Assembly (NCBI RefSeq): GCF_037975245.1
Contig: NC_092568.1
Span: forward strand, 37,908,501 to 37,972,500
Direction of reading: 5' to 3'
Source of the DNA: Apostichopus japonicus
Lineage: Eukaryota > Echinodermata > Holothuroidea > Aspidochirotida > Stichopodidae
Length of the DNA stretch: 64,000 nt
Part shown: positions 25,701 through 33,918 of the stretch, piece by piece
How positions within the stretch are numbered: position 1 is the stretch's first letter
Layout of the letters: the number at the start of each line of letters is the position of its first letter
Translations under genes and position numbers: made by a program
Notes under the pieces: model-generated
Database searches by the model: none
What the model was told of the DNA's origin: nothing
Seen by the model: only the letters and a program-made list of their open reading frames with translations

Positions 25701-26012
25701 GTTCCCTTTGATGAGTTTTTTTTTGCCTTCCCTTTATCTTCGAAACAGAGGTTGGAAAGAGACAAATTAAGGAAAGCAGCTCGCAAGGCCAAATCTGGCA
25801 AGAATGGGGAAGGCGAGTTTGACGATTTGGTCTCAGCGCTGAGGAACGGTGAAGTATTCGGGGAGGACATGGTGAAGATGAAATTAAAGAAAGGAAAGAA
25901 GATATCACTAAATAGTGGATCTGCAGCTTGGAAGAATGGAGAGGATAGGGAGAGAATGGGACGAACAGCAGTGGTTACATCACAGCCAGGGAGAACCACA
26001 GTGGCAATGTAA
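76..26012 (+). CDS. DAAM1: DAAM-family formin, 5'-partial gene, 20 coding exons
   Basis: Formin that nucleates and processively elongates unbranched actin filaments; family members act in the cytoplasm downstream of Dishevelled and Rho in Wnt/planar-polarity signalling. Coding exons: 76-211, 854-1051, 2651-2761, 4871-4974, 6331-6397, 7087-7204, 8803-8985, 10309-10376, 16806-16928, 17965-18163, 18714-18850, 18994-19248, 20286-20392, 20811-20899, 21199-21413, 21686-21747, 22748-22808, 23869-24003, 24966-25136, 25749-26012. Together they give 933 residues and a TAA stop, with compatible phase at every junction. Order: GBD/FH3 armadillo region (about 1-300), coiled coil (about 305-370), proline-rich FH1 (about 395-440), FH2 (about 446-845), DAD (about 865-900). 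Vertebrate DAAM1 is about 1078 residues, so roughly the first 145 are encoded upstream of the window. An invertebrate gene could equal the ancestor of DAAM1 and DAAM2, so the symbol is provisional. Confidence 0.97.
212..853 (+). other. DAAM intron after exon 1
   Basis: AT-rich intron. It holds one G-rich run at about 432-457 (long poly-G followed by GA-punctuated G tracts). No further gene signal seen. Confidence 0.8.
854..1051 (+). CDS. DAAM1: DAAM exon 2: FH3 armadillo helices
   Basis: Acceptor cccttacag, donor GTAATT, phase 0 at both ends, 66 codons. It contains the strongly conserved stretch [19 protein letters not shown] and ends YASERTRFQ, typical of DAAM formins. Confidence 0.97.
1052..2650 (+). 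other. DAAM intron after exon 2
   Basis: AT-rich sequence with homopolymer T runs. Open frames here are short and lack conserved residues. No repeat or gene recognised. Confidence 0.75.
2651..2761 (+). CDS. DAAM1: DAAM exon 3: FH3 segment
   Basis: Acceptor catttcag, donor GTGAGT, 37 codons in phase 0. It encodes [15 protein letters not shown] followed by [12 protein letters not shown], a hallmark of the DAAM/Dia FH3 fold. Confidence 0.96.
2762..4870 (+). other. DAAM intron after exon 3
   Basis: Short direct repeats of TTTGATTTGATT type at about 2865-2935. Otherwise AT-rich unique-looking sequence with no gene signal. Confidence 0.7.
4871..4974 (+). CDS. DAAM1: DAAM exon 4: FH3 segment
   Basis: Acceptor cactctag, donor GTAATG. 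It encodes [20 protein letters not shown] and ends in a split Arg codon (AG/G) completed by the next exon. Confidence 0.96.
4975..6330 (+). other. DAAM intron after exon 4
   Basis: Contains the ATT-microsatellite-linked repeat at 6014-6095 and a G-rich stretch at about 5880-5960. No coding signal beyond short chance frames. Confidence 0.7.
6014..6095. repeat. (ATT)n microsatellite with TATATAGCGC/GCGCTTTACA element
   Basis: An ATT run is followed by CCTTATATAGCGCAAATAC and, about 25 bp later, by AAATGCGCTTTACATGATG. The GCGC-containing halves form a partial inverted pair. Similar short interspersed sequences are common in marine invertebrate genomes; I cannot assign a family from sequence alone. 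Confidence 0.5.
6331..6397 (+). CDS. DAAM1: DAAM exon 5: short FH3 exon
   Basis: 67-bp exon with acceptor tttcacag and donor GTGAGT. The first base completes the split Arg; 22 codons follow, reading [20 protein letters not shown]. It is too short to show up as an open frame of its own but matches DAAM residue by residue. Confidence 0.95.
7087..7204 (+). CDS. DAAM1: DAAM exon 6: end of FH3
   Basis: Acceptor tcgccgcag, donor GTAAGA. It encodes [19 protein letters not shown] and [14 protein letters not shown], ending one base into a Lys codon. Confidence 0.95.
7205..8802 (+). other. DAAM intron after exon 6
   Basis: AT-rich with purine (GAAAA) and T runs, and G-rich GGTGGGGAAGAGGTGGGG at about 8290. 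Nothing else recognised. Confidence 0.7.
8803..8985 (+). CDS. DAAM1: DAAM exon 7: dimerisation helix after FH3
   Basis: Acceptor tttttttcag, donor GTATTT, a weaker donor than its neighbours. The true frame starts with the last two bases of a Lys codon and reads [19 protein letters not shown]. An AUG-initiated open frame seen here in another frame is a shadow. Confidence 0.93.
8986..10308 (+). other. DAAM intron after exon 7
   Basis: Contains a strongly pyrimidine-biased block at 9099-9177, short imperfect TTTCAAGAATCA direct repeats at about 9245-9325, and a poly-C run of about 17 at 9711-9727. No gene signal. Confidence 0.7.
9099..9177. repeat. Polypyrimidine (CT-rich) tract
   Basis: About 80 bases almost entirely C and T, made of irregular CCCTTCC/CCTCCC units. 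Such mirror-like homopyrimidine DNA can adopt triplex (H-DNA) structure; the open frame through it is an artefact of composition. Confidence 0.7.
10309..10376 (+). CDS. DAAM1: DAAM exon 8: start of coiled coil
   Basis: 68-bp exon with acceptor acacacag and donor GTAAGG. It encodes about 23 charged residues ([19 protein letters not shown]...), helical and coiled-coil-like. Identity rests on splice sites, phase and position more than on conserved residues. Confidence 0.88.
10732..10814. repeat. Minisatellite, about 6 units of 14-15 bp
   Basis: Units of the form CAGTGCAAGGG(C/G)T are repeated about six times head-to-tail, with length varying by one G. Low-complexity intronic array. Confidence 0.9.
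12378..12600. repeat. G-rich purine minisatellite (17-19 bp units)
   Basis: Head-to-tail units alternate GGGGAGAGGGGGAATGT and GGGGAGAGGGGGGACTGT types. One strand is almost pure purine with many G4 runs, so quadruplex formation is possible. Long open frames on both strands here follow from the repeat. Confidence 0.9.
13718..13810. repeat. (AT)n / (TATG) microsatellite
   Basis: About 90 bp of TA dinucleotides interrupted by TTTATA and TGTATA. Simple sequence repeat. Confidence 0.95.
16806..16928 (+). CDS. DAAM1: DAAM exon 9: coiled coil before FH1
   Basis: Acceptor gttaacag, donor GTAGGT, 41 codons in phase 0. It encodes a Glu/Gln/Lys-rich helix containing [17 protein letters not shown] and [11 protein letters not shown]. 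It is separated from exon 8 by the largest intron of the gene in this window (6.4 kb). Confidence 0.93.
16929..17964 (+). other. DAAM intron after exon 9
   Basis: Half of this intron is the three-unit ~180-bp array at 17122-17668; the rest is AT-rich with no signal. Confidence 0.75.
17122..17668. repeat. Tandem array, 3 units of about 178-180 bp
   Basis: Three head-to-tail copies marked by CAGAGGGGAACTGTGTCAAG at 17134, 17314 and 17491, each followed by TTCTGGTTGATGCCAG and a CATGAAAACC segment. Copies look more than 90% identical; copy 1 has an extra CCAG. No coding potential is shared by all copies. Confidence 0.92.
17965..18163 (+). CDS. DAAM1: DAAM exon 10: proline-rich FH1 domain
   Basis: Acceptor ctatcag, donor GTGAGT. 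After a Ser/Asp/Lys linker it encodes four Gly-punctuated proline runs of about 5, 7, 7 and 5 residues. FH1 tracts bind profilin-actin and SH3/WW partners. The tract is shorter than in vertebrate DAAM1. The final base starts the Met codon completed in the next exon. Confidence 0.96.
18164..18713 (+). other. DAAM intron after exon 10
   Basis: AT-rich; the 3' part (about 18585-18668) is a degenerate ACATATATTACATATAAT repeat. No gene signal. Confidence 0.75.
18714..18850 (+). CDS. DAAM1: DAAM exon 11: FH1-FH2 junction, lasso of FH2
   Basis: Acceptor cttttctag, donor GTACAA. It encodes [20 protein letters not shown], then [10 protein letters not shown] and [11 protein letters not shown]. The xSFNWxKL motif is the FH2 lasso that wraps the partner subunit of the dimer. 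Confidence 0.97.
18994..19248 (+). CDS. DAAM1: DAAM exon 12: FH2 linker and knob
   Basis: Acceptor ctgtgcag, donor GTCAGT, 85 codons in phase 0. It contains [20 protein letters not shown], the conserved FH2 segment with the Ile implicated in actin binding by comparison with yeast Bni1. The last ~35 bp are copied repeatedly in the following intron. Confidence 0.97.
19214..20219 (+). repeat. 143-bp minisatellite copying the exon 12 / intron boundary
   Basis: CAGCTGA-starting units occur at 19214 (inside exon 12), 19357, 19500, 19643, 19786, 19929 and 20072, exactly 143 bp apart, with a truncated remnant at 20214. Each unit holds ~35 bp of exon 12 3' end, the donor and ~108 bp of intron. Donor GT is intact in copies 2, 4, 5, 6 and 7 and changed to AT in copy 3. 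Copy 7 has a 1-base deletion in the exonic part. Confidence 0.97.
20286..20392 (+). CDS. DAAM1: DAAM exon 13: FH2
   Basis: Acceptor ttcttaacag, donor GTGAGT. It encodes [17 protein letters not shown] and [12 protein letters not shown], ending in a split Arg codon. It lies about 70 bp after the end of the 143-bp repeat array. Confidence 0.96.
20811..20899 (+). CDS. DAAM1: DAAM exon 14: FH2
   Basis: Acceptor tttattgcag, donor GTAAGT. It encodes [20 protein letters not shown], with the conserved LYFKKKF of DAAM FH2, and ends one base into an Ala codon. Confidence 0.96.
21199..21413 (+). CDS. DAAM1: DAAM exon 15: FH2 core with GNYMN motif
   Basis: Acceptor gccctcag, donor GTACGT. It contains the most conserved formin motif, [16 protein letters not shown] then [12 protein letters not shown], in the FH2 post region. 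The 3' ~95 bp plus the donor are duplicated 158 bp downstream (see findings). Confidence 0.97.
21477..21590 (+). pseudogene. Partial duplicate of DAAM exon 15 in the next intron
   Basis: About 93 bp of exon 15 3' sequence plus ~20 bp of its intron is repeated 158 bp downstream at roughly 94% identity. In the matching frame it encodes [20 protein letters not shown] and onward to LEMTEK. It is preceded by a long pyrimidine tract and CTTCAG, and followed by GTACAT, so it has both splice signals. Joined in phase 0 after exon 15 it starts GGT TAG, an immediate stop; after exon 14 it also meets an early TGA. It could be a dead copy or a poison exon. Confidence 0.8.
21686..21747 (+). CDS. DAAM1: DAAM exon 16: FH2
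   Basis: 62-bp exon with acceptor cttttcag and donor GTAAGT. It encodes [20 protein letters not shown] and ends in a split Asn codon. The donor itself is the first unit of a 35-bp tandem array. Confidence 0.95.
21748..22560 (+). repeat. 35-bp tandem array beginning at the exon 16 splice donor
   Basis: About 23 units beginning GTAAGTAGCACA. The first unit begins at the true donor. A 105-bp higher-order period (three variants) is clear between about 21880 and 22400; the end is degenerate. Each unit contains the inverted pair TATGGGTACATACCCATA, and about a dozen units keep GTAAGT. The long minus-strand open frames here arise because 105 is divisible by three. Confidence 0.95.
22748..22808 (+). 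CDS. DAAM1: DAAM exon 17: FH2
   Basis: 61-bp exon with acceptor ttcttgcag and donor GTAAGT. It encodes [20 protein letters not shown], matching the DAAM segment between the post helices. Confidence 0.94.
23100..23188. other. Near-perfect 37-bp intronic hairpin
   Basis: Left arm 23100-23136 (starting CTTCAAAGCACTC) and right arm 23152-23188 (ending GGTGCTTTGAAG) are inverted copies with a 15-nt loop. 33 of 37 positions are Watson-Crick, two are G:U and two are mismatched on the plus-strand transcript. It could be a pre-miRNA-like hairpin or a small MITE remnant. Confidence 0.75.
23345..23680. repeat. 56-bp tandem array, 6 units
   Basis: Units begin ATTCATTTCCTATTATGTTA at 23345, 23401, 23457, 23513, 23569 and 23625. 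They are nearly identical; unit 4 has three substitutions. Each contains TTACACTATT and AGTGTAA as a short inverted pair. No coding capacity. Confidence 0.96.
23869..24003 (+). CDS. DAAM1: DAAM exon 18: FH2 C-terminal helices
   Basis: Acceptor ccaaatag, donor GTGAGT, 45 codons in phase 0. It encodes [20 protein letters not shown] and a following Phe/Ser/Leu-rich helix, as in DAAM. Confidence 0.95.
24004..24965 (+). other. DAAM intron after exon 18
   Basis: AT-rich sequence with a poly-C run near 24062-24071. No repeat or coding signal recognised. Confidence 0.75.
24966..25136 (+). CDS. DAAM1: DAAM exon 19: end of FH2 and basic/acidic helix
   Basis: Acceptor tcttgcag, donor GTAAGC, 57 codons in phase 0. 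It encodes [28 protein letters not shown] and the charged helix [16 protein letters not shown] that leads into the DAD. Confidence 0.96.
25137..25748 (+). other. DAAM intron after exon 19
   Basis: Begins with a GA/GG-rich stretch (25165-25215), then a poly-G run at about 25289. No other signal. Confidence 0.75.
25749..26012 (+). CDS. DAAM1: DAAM exon 20: diaphanous autoregulatory domain and stop
   Basis: Acceptor cgaaacag; 87 codons then TAA at 26010-26012. It contains [16 protein letters not shown] followed by a Lys-rich stretch (KMKLKKGKK), the DAD that binds the N-terminal DID and autoinhibits the formin. The C-terminal 14 residues ([14 protein letters not shown]) differ from vertebrate DAAM tails and lie within unit 1 of the 105-bp array. 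Confidence 0.96.
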   Translation, partial: RLERDKLRKAARKAKSGKNGEGEFDDLVSALRNGEVFGEDMVKMKLKKGKKISLNSGSAAWKNGEDRERMGRTAVVTSQPGRTTVAM

Positions 26013-27236
26013 AAGGTACAAGATACAACGACACTGGGGTATCATGCTTAGTTTAAATATCATTTGTAAAGAGCAGTGGTGATATCACAGCCAGGGAGAA
26101 CCACAGTGGCAATGTAAAAGGTACAAGTTACAACGATACTCGGGTATCATGCTTAGTTTAAATATAATTTGTAAAGAGCAGCGGTGACATCACAGCCAGG
26201 GAGAACCACAGTGGCAATGTAAAAGGCACAAGATACAACGATTCTCGGGTATCATGCTTAGTTTAAATATAATTTATAAAAAGCAGTGGTGACATCACAG
26301 CCAGGGAGAACCATAGTGGCAATGTTAAAGGTACGAGATACAACGATACTCGGGTATCATGCTTAGTTTTAATATAATATTAAAAAAAGCAGTGGTGTCA
26401 TCACAGCCAGGGAGAACCACAGTGGCAATGTAAAAGGTACAAGATACAACGGCACTCTGGTATCATGCTTAGTTTAAATATAATATGAAAAAAAGCAGTG
26501 GTGACATCACAGCCAGGGAGAACCACAGTGGCAATTTAAATAGTACAAGATACAACGACACTCTGGTATCATGCGTAGTTTAAATATAATATGAAAAAAA
26601 GCAGTGGTGACATCACAGCCAGGGAGAACCACAGTGGCAATGTAAAAGGTACAAGATACAATGACACTCTGGTATCATGCTTAGTTTAAATATAACATGA
26701 AAAAAAGCAGTGGTGACATCACAGCCAGGGAGAACCACAGTGGCAATGTGAAAGGTACAAGATACAACGATACTCGGGTATCATGCTTAGTTTAAATATA
26801 ATATGAAAAAAAAAAAACAGTGGTAACATCACAGCCAGGGAGAACCACAGTGGCAATGTAAAAGGTACAAGATACAATGATACTCGGGTATCATGCTTAG
26901 TTTAAATAGAATTTGTAAAGAGCAGTGGTAACATCACAGCCAGGGAGAACCACAGTGGCAATGTAAAAGGTACAAGATACAACGACACTTGGGTATCATA
27001 CTTAGTTTAAATATAATTTGTTAAAAGCAGTGGTGACATCACAGCCAGGGAGAACCACAGTGGCAATGTAAAAGGTACAAGATACAACGACACTCGGGTA
27101 TCATGCTTAGTTTAAATATAATTTGTTAAAAGCAGTGGTGACATCACAGCCAGGGAGAACCACAGTGGCAATGTAAAAGGTACAAGATACAATGACACAC
27201 AGGGATTATGCACAGTTTAAATATAATTTTTAATAT
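25968..27236 (+). repeat. 105-bp array, 12 units, overlapping DAAM C-terminus and 3' region
   Basis: Units start GCAGTGGTNACATCACAGCC at 25968, 26073, 26178, 26283, 26389, 26495, 26601, 26707, 26817, 26922, 27027 and 27132. Period is 105-106 bp (110 where an A run expanded). Unit 1 encodes the last 14 DAAM residues and the stop. Most later units still read the same peptide and TAA. The array continues into what should be the 3' UTR. Confidence 0.97.
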
Positions 27237-30200
27237 TTGCCAAGGAAATCTTTGGCTTACTACTGTTTATTGGTAAACAATGGATTGTCTATAGATCACA
27301 TGAGGTCAATTAATAGTATAATCTGCAGACATGTTTTAAGGGATTGTTGTGGTTGTTTCCACAGTCTTGACTGGTGAATTGGTGTATGTACAAAGTAAAG
27401 AGGATATTTTGTATATAAACCTCCTTGGTTTGATGACAGTCAAATAATGTATGCTTTAGCCCTAACAGATCTAGCTAATAGAGCTAGCCATATGCAATAG
27501 AGAGAACCTAAAACCTCACTCTATCTAGATTGAGTAATATGCAGGGTGGGAGAGTAGGTTGCTCAAGCTTAAGACCTGAAGGGCATGTGTTACCCATCAG
27601 TGCAAGATTTCTTAACCGTTACTGTATCCTTCGGATGCCAGATTGAATATTTCTGTGGGTAGGATTTAACCCGGCACAGGCAGTCTATTGAGAGCTAGTG
27701 ATATGTAGCGTATCCTAACAGCGAAAGAATCTCCTATGGCTCGAATCGTAGTAAATATTACCCTGTAGAAAAAGGTGAGATGGTTTTAAGTGTGAGTAAT
27801 TTGATTAGTTCTTGCATCTATCATCTCAACAGGTTTGCTGACTAGTGAATGGTGAATCACAGAGAGAGACAGAGAGAGAGAGTGAATTTGATGAGCTCTG
27901 CTGCTTGCATCGCAGGAGGTCGATCAACTCATGGGACGATGATCAGGGGCGACATCTTTAACATTTTCAAAGTGTCCGATTGGTCAACCGGGTCCTGCTG
28001 TATGGATCAGAAATACATGTGTGGTAATCTACTTTAACCTGCTGTTGTACGTTATCAATGGATTCCAGTAGCGACACTCATCAGAAAAAAACTGTAAGAT
28101 TAACAGCAAGTTAATCAGCCAGCAGTGATTATTATTTTCTTCTTAAAAATGTGAACATGGTAAAAGACAAGTTTTGCTGTACTTGAAGGTCTGTATGTTA
28201 TGTCATTTACTTTTTCAGGCTCAATAGGGTTAGTTCAGTTATAAAGTACGGTTTTTGACCAATAGTGGAAGTGGCCTTGCTTTTACTTGTGTGTCTGTTG
28301 TGGGGCTTCATTCATCTGTTTATATTTGCTTTGCTAAAGCCTATGTCCTATGGTTAGAGCATGAGAATAGTTCATAATTCAATTTGTACTGATGAGCAAG
28401 AGTTTAGCTACAAAATGCACAAGGCAGATGGTTTTTTTGATGGCTGACGGGAGAATATCTGTGAATTATTGTGAATTGACTGCTTGTTCTTCATTATAGT
28501 TGAATTTAACCTGGCATGAAGAAATGCTCCTAATATCAAAATGATATTGAGTTGCAAACCAGTTTTTGCTGTAGAATGCAACTGGCTGACATTTGTCGCT
28601 AAATTATCGCCGAACTGCAATTCTCACAATCCGGTTGTATCACATATCTGCACTGCCCTCTGCCTGTATATACAGTAGTACTTCACTGCCTTTACATAAC
28701 AAACACTGTCTAGCGTCATGTAGTATTTTTTTAATGTTAATCGTTTATGCAGTAGTCTCTGATTTTCTATTTGCAATGTTTATTAAAGCAAAATCAGATT
28801 AAAACTGCCCCTTTGGGAGCATATAGAGCTAGCCATGCATTTGTAACTTCCATTTCTTAAATGTACAATCACTATTCAATTGCTTAGCATCACAACATGT
28901 ACTCAGGAATTAATCTGGAAAGCATGTATGGAATTTAAAATTCTATGAAATGAGTTACAAAGATGATTTGTAGAGAGAAGTTCCGATAGTTATTACCCTA
29001 CTTTAGTGACATGATTACAAGCACTCTTCAGAGACCAAATTGTTATGGAAGATAAACCTGTCTATACAAAACCTAAAGACTACACCAACATTTGAAGAGC
29101 ATTGTAACGAATCAATTCATTTTCTTGATTAAGTTAGAAGTATTTTGAACAATTTTCTGGACTCGTTGACTCCAGTTACTGTGTGACGAGAATCTTAACT
29201 TTTTAAGCCAGTTCTTTGTTGAATATCAACAGATGTCACATATTAAGCGATATCTTTTTTTCTTATCAGGTTTTATAGCACTCTCGTCCATTAAGACTAG
29301 GCTTTCATATCCTAACATATTACTTTAGCAGGCTGCTCTATAGACAGCTCAAAGAATAACGTTGACGGTTTTGTATGTTTTCAGAGAGATGATTACCTCT
29401 CCGGCTTACATTATTTATTGACAATAGGCATTGCAACGAAAGATGGTTAGCTTACACCTCATATTAAACAAAGCTCCTTGTGTTATTTTGCCAGGTGCTT
29501 ATACCTTATAGATGATTGAATATCATTCCTTCTTCCCTTTTCCTATCAAAATGGCTTGTACAGACTTTCTATATCGTGTTAACCCTTACAATTAAGTCAA
29601 GTAAAGTTTGCCTTAGTTTCTGCATTCTCAATCCTTTTGGTAATATTTACAGTAGGAGATCAAGGGTGTGAGGATGGGGAGAGAGATAAACATCCCCCTC
29701 TCTCAACCTCACACAAAAGCATTTATTAGCACAACCTTGCATTGAGACCTAATTATATACCTCATTTATAGTCTAAATTTGTCTCAGAAGGCACCACTTG
29801 ACATGTTATTTTTTCTTCTGGGGAGGACCCTCACCCCCCCCCCCCCCTCTACATGGGAGTTGTCTACAACGACCCCAGTGTCAAACTCCCTCCTTAAATA
29901 GAGGCCTGGATCTACCCTTGTTATTTTGTGAGCCTAGCTGTGTGGTCATAGACTTGATAACAATCCTTGGGCTTTGCTACATACTGTTTCATTCAAATAA
30001 AATCACAAGTGAGATACTTTCACCATTATTCCTCACAACTTAAAGCTCTAACAAAGGCTGCTTTAACAAACCCTTCAAATTTTCTTGTCAGTTGTATTGT
30101 TAACTTGCTCAATGGAGCAAATGAAGTGCTTTGTAAAGACTGAATAGTAAAACAATCTAGCATTTAGGGTTCCGACCCAACAAACTGCTTAATTGAAGAT

Positions 30201-31317
30201 ATATTTGTTAGGTAGTTCATACATTAACGTGTCACTTTTTCTCTCGGAAATATTGGTAGCTGTCTTTGTCTAGAGCAAGTCTAGTTGTGTATTGAAATTC
30301 GGTGTTAGTGCTAGTAGCAAAAATCACTCATAAAATATCAACAACTTTAAGAAGGCACAAACCACTCATGGAAAATCAAGAACTTTAAGAAGTATATGAG
30401 GCATGTTGAGTTACTGCACTAAGAATATTCATTAAAATGATTGATCTGTCCATCAAAGGTTTGATCCCAAAACTTACTGATGTCATTATTTGTAAGTAAT
30501 GAAGTGATCAATTTCAGACAAGTATCTTGGGAGGGGGGGGCGGGGTTAAATGCATTAGAAATGGAAAAAAAATGAAAAAAATAGTAATTAAAAATAAGTA
30601 AGAATGTGCTGCAGTTGTGCCTGAAAATTATAAAGTGAAGTTATAAATCTAACCAAAGAAAAATCTGTCAAATGTTGCTTTAATATAGGCTGCAAAAAGT
30701 TAACCAATAATTGTTCAGTCTTAAAGAGAGACATGTTTGCAGAGGTTAAATGTTTGAGCCATTTAAGAGTTTCATCATTGAAACTGCCACAGGATCTAAA
30801 AGTACAAAAAAAATGAATCCATAATTTCTTCACATAATCACAAGAGTGAGTATTGTAGGAGTAACCCTTTGTGTGAGCAGTGGTAGGTGTGATTTTGTTT
30901 AAGTGTGTCTTAAGCAGGAGTCTAGGTTGGATTCAGCTTTTTCAGTCCTGATAAGTAGTAAACAACACGGTGGACAGCATTAAACAACAAGATGGACAGT
31001 ATAAAACGAACATATTTTGTATTCCAGTCACAGTATGTCTGCGTAATGTAAGAACAAACAGAATAAACAAAAATTGAGAAAGTCTGTAAAACCAGTGTAA
31101 CAAATTACTGAATGCTTAGTTGAGAACTTGGGAAGTCATGTTAATGTTCTGTAGTGATAATTGTTTAGGCCTATGAGAGAATTCCAAAAATTTGATTGAT
31201 TTTTTTTTGGTGGAAAAATAAAAAACAAATTTTTTTACCATTTTTTTAATGACAAAAAAAATTGTCATTTCATATGAAACCTGGAGTCCTGCTTGAGATA
31301 GTTTTGTCCTTATTTTG

Positions 31318-31640
31318 AATTTGAGATTTTGAGTTAAAACCCACAAAAAGGTTTTCCGATATTGAGGTTGTGAATTTGTGAAATTAGGATTAAAACAACC
31401 AAAGTTATCTGGAATCGTAGTTTCTTAATTTGAGGTAAATTTGGGTTTAAGCTCACGAAAAGTTTTCCTATATAGAAATTGTGATTTGGAGATACTTGGT
31501 TTAAACGACTAAAAGTTGTCTGGTATCGTAGTTGTTAATTTAAGATATTTTGGTTTAAACCAACAAAGGTTTATCCGATATCATTTTTGTTTATTGGAGA
31601 TATTTGGGATTAAACACCCCAAACTTATCTGATATTGATT
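31318..31640. repeat. Degenerate tandem repeat, about 5 units of ~60 bp
   Basis: Recurring order of GAGAT(A)TTTGG, TTTAAAC, ACAAAAGTT, TATCNGATATCGTAG and TTGTTAATTT. The units are strongly diverged from one another, so this is an old array. Confidence 0.7.
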
Positions 31641-32162
31641 GTATATGAGATAAGTTTTCAGATAAAGAGAGAGTGCTGTATCTGCAATTATTTATACCGG
31701 TGTCTGGTGCAAGGAAAAGAGAATTTCCTGTTTATAAGTTATGTTTTTATATATTTGTTGTATATTCCTTGTAATGTTTCACCACTGCCTAAGAATTTAG
31801 AGTTTTATGGAATTGACTCTTCCTCCCTTTTTTTATGCATTTTGTAAAAAGAGAAATACACTTGTCTGTACAATTGCTTTTTTCTTCCATGTATTCAGCT
31901 CATTTAAAGTTGCATTTAACTCCCATCATAGAATATTATTTATTGTCTAATTAAAAAGGAAAAAAAAAGGCCCTGTCATAATGTGAAATTGTTTGTGAGA
32001 TATATATGACTCAATCGAATCAGTTTTCAGTGGAAAAGTTTGCTAAAGTTGGTGGACAATTTTGCTGGTTTCTCTACTTTGATTGTATCAAAGAGGAAGG
32101 GATAATGCTGGCTGATATGAGTCTCTGTTCTTGATATGTGTGCACAGTTGTATAATCAAAGT

Positions 32163-32220
32163 TGGTGGGGTGAGGGGTGGGGAAGGGGAGGGGTGGGGGA
32201 AGGGTGTGGGAAGGGGTGGG
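32163..32220. repeat. G-rich tract with quadruplex potential
   Basis: GGTGGGGTGAGGGGTGGGG followed by further GGGG/AGGGG units on the plus strand. Simple low-complexity sequence. Confidence 0.8.
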
Positions 32221-33918
32221 GATGATGTAGGTGGCTGAGAAAGATAAAGTGGTACTCCCTTAATTGAAAAAAATGTATTCTGGTCAATAATTCAATTTCA
32301 ATAAATCTAAGCTGTACAGGATTGTGGGAACACAAAGGAACTTAAATTTTCCTGAGAATAAGAAAAGATCTGTTTGTCACCTTAAGTTTGTCAATATTAA
32401 GAGTTGAATGGGGGATGTCATTAATGGTGGGAAATGGAGTAACATTTGTTGAATGTGCTTTTGATGTAAGTAAAGCCTCCATAGAGGAGGGAAATGGACC
32501 ATAAGCAGTCTGGGATTTATGTCCAATACCATGTTGGTCAGTATCACCATACTTCATTTCAATAGGTGATGTTCCTACAAACGAGTTATTGGCTGAAGTT
32601 AGCTGGTTGTCTTTTAAATAAAGATTCAAATATAGTTACCTAAATTCATGTTTCACTAATACCATCGCCAATACTCCTGAGGGGGTACAACAGTATCTCT
32701 ATAGTATATCTAACGCACAAAAGTGACAGAATTGTGAAGCTCATGGCTTTGTTTAAGAAACTCACTGTAAATTTAACTGTTTATATGTGGGCATTAAATG
32801 ATTTCATTTTTCCCTATCCTCTCAGAGGCTGTTATATTTCAATATTTGGAAGCGACAGTCCAATTTAATTGGGTCACTGCATACTAATGAAGCTCCAGTG
32901 GTTTTCCAATAGAGTTTATTAAAGAGGTCTATCATACCAATATACAAAGGTATACTATAATACCATAATACAAAAGGTTTACCATAGCACATTGAGGCTA
33001 TGCCCACTTATATCTGTTTTTTTTTTAAGTATCTTCTCCAATAGGAACATGTTAAATTTGTGAGGAACAGTTAAAAAAGTGGTTATTATATTATTTTCAT
33101 ATCATCACCGCTTTGATATTTTATCCTGAATCGTTTGTAAATTGGCATTTCCTCTTCTTAGAATGTTTTGTACGCAGTGGCTTTTCTTGATTAACAGAAA
33201 GAAAAAAAAAGTTGATAATTGTAAACTTAAATATGTACAAGGGGGAAAAATGTTAAAAATTTGTGTTAAATTTTTCTGCAATATGTTTTTAAAGTTAAGT
33301 ACTGAAGGTATTCCTCGTCTTGTTAATATACTCGTTACACACAAGCGTTAATATTAAAAATATGAAAAGTGCTAAAATATTTCCTTCAGGTGTGGTACTT
33401 TTTTTTGTGTTTCTTTGGTTTATTCTAGGGATCATTGTCTGAGGTTTAGTTTCCTTGACAGAACTTGATGAAAGAAGCAACCACTTTTTTAAGTTGCTCA
33501 AACCCAATTTTTCCCCCCAAGAAAAAGAAAAAATTGATATCTCTATCACAACCTTAATCATGCTGGGGTGGGGGATTCTTTGAAGGGTACAGGATGATAC
33601 CCAGCCATCATGATTGGTCTGATGTGATAGAGATGATTGTCAAGCACAACTTCCTCAAAATTAGTAATTTAGGTTACCACAGATTTAATCTCACCTAACA
33701 TTCATAAGAGTTTGATTAAAATGAAGCGTAATTAATGTTACTCAATTTATTAAAACAAAGATTGAAAAGTTCATTGAACATGCCTGACATCATTAATTTC
33801 AAACAAGATTGTAAATTTTAGTCATCAAAACTGTCAGAGCTTCACCCACCAAAATAAATTCAGTAACATTTCTGTGACTTCCCAGGGTGTGGTGTCTGTT
33901 ACTGCAGAAATCCTGTAA

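Larger units (their letters stand above)
27237..33918 (+). other. DAAM 3' UTR / intergenic region, no gene recognised
   Basis: AT-rich, with many short chance frames. Possible AATAAA signals occur near 29996, 31064, 32299 and 32615, but none can be chosen as the DAAM polyadenylation site by eye. It contains a poly-C run at 29835-29848, a degenerate ~60-bp repeat (31318-31640) and a G-rich block (32163-32220). Confidence 0.6.

Noticed and set aside
25968-27236. Array units as additional coding repeats of DAAM
   Set aside because: Unit 1 ends in TAA and the same stop recurs in the other units, so they are not translated as a continuation.
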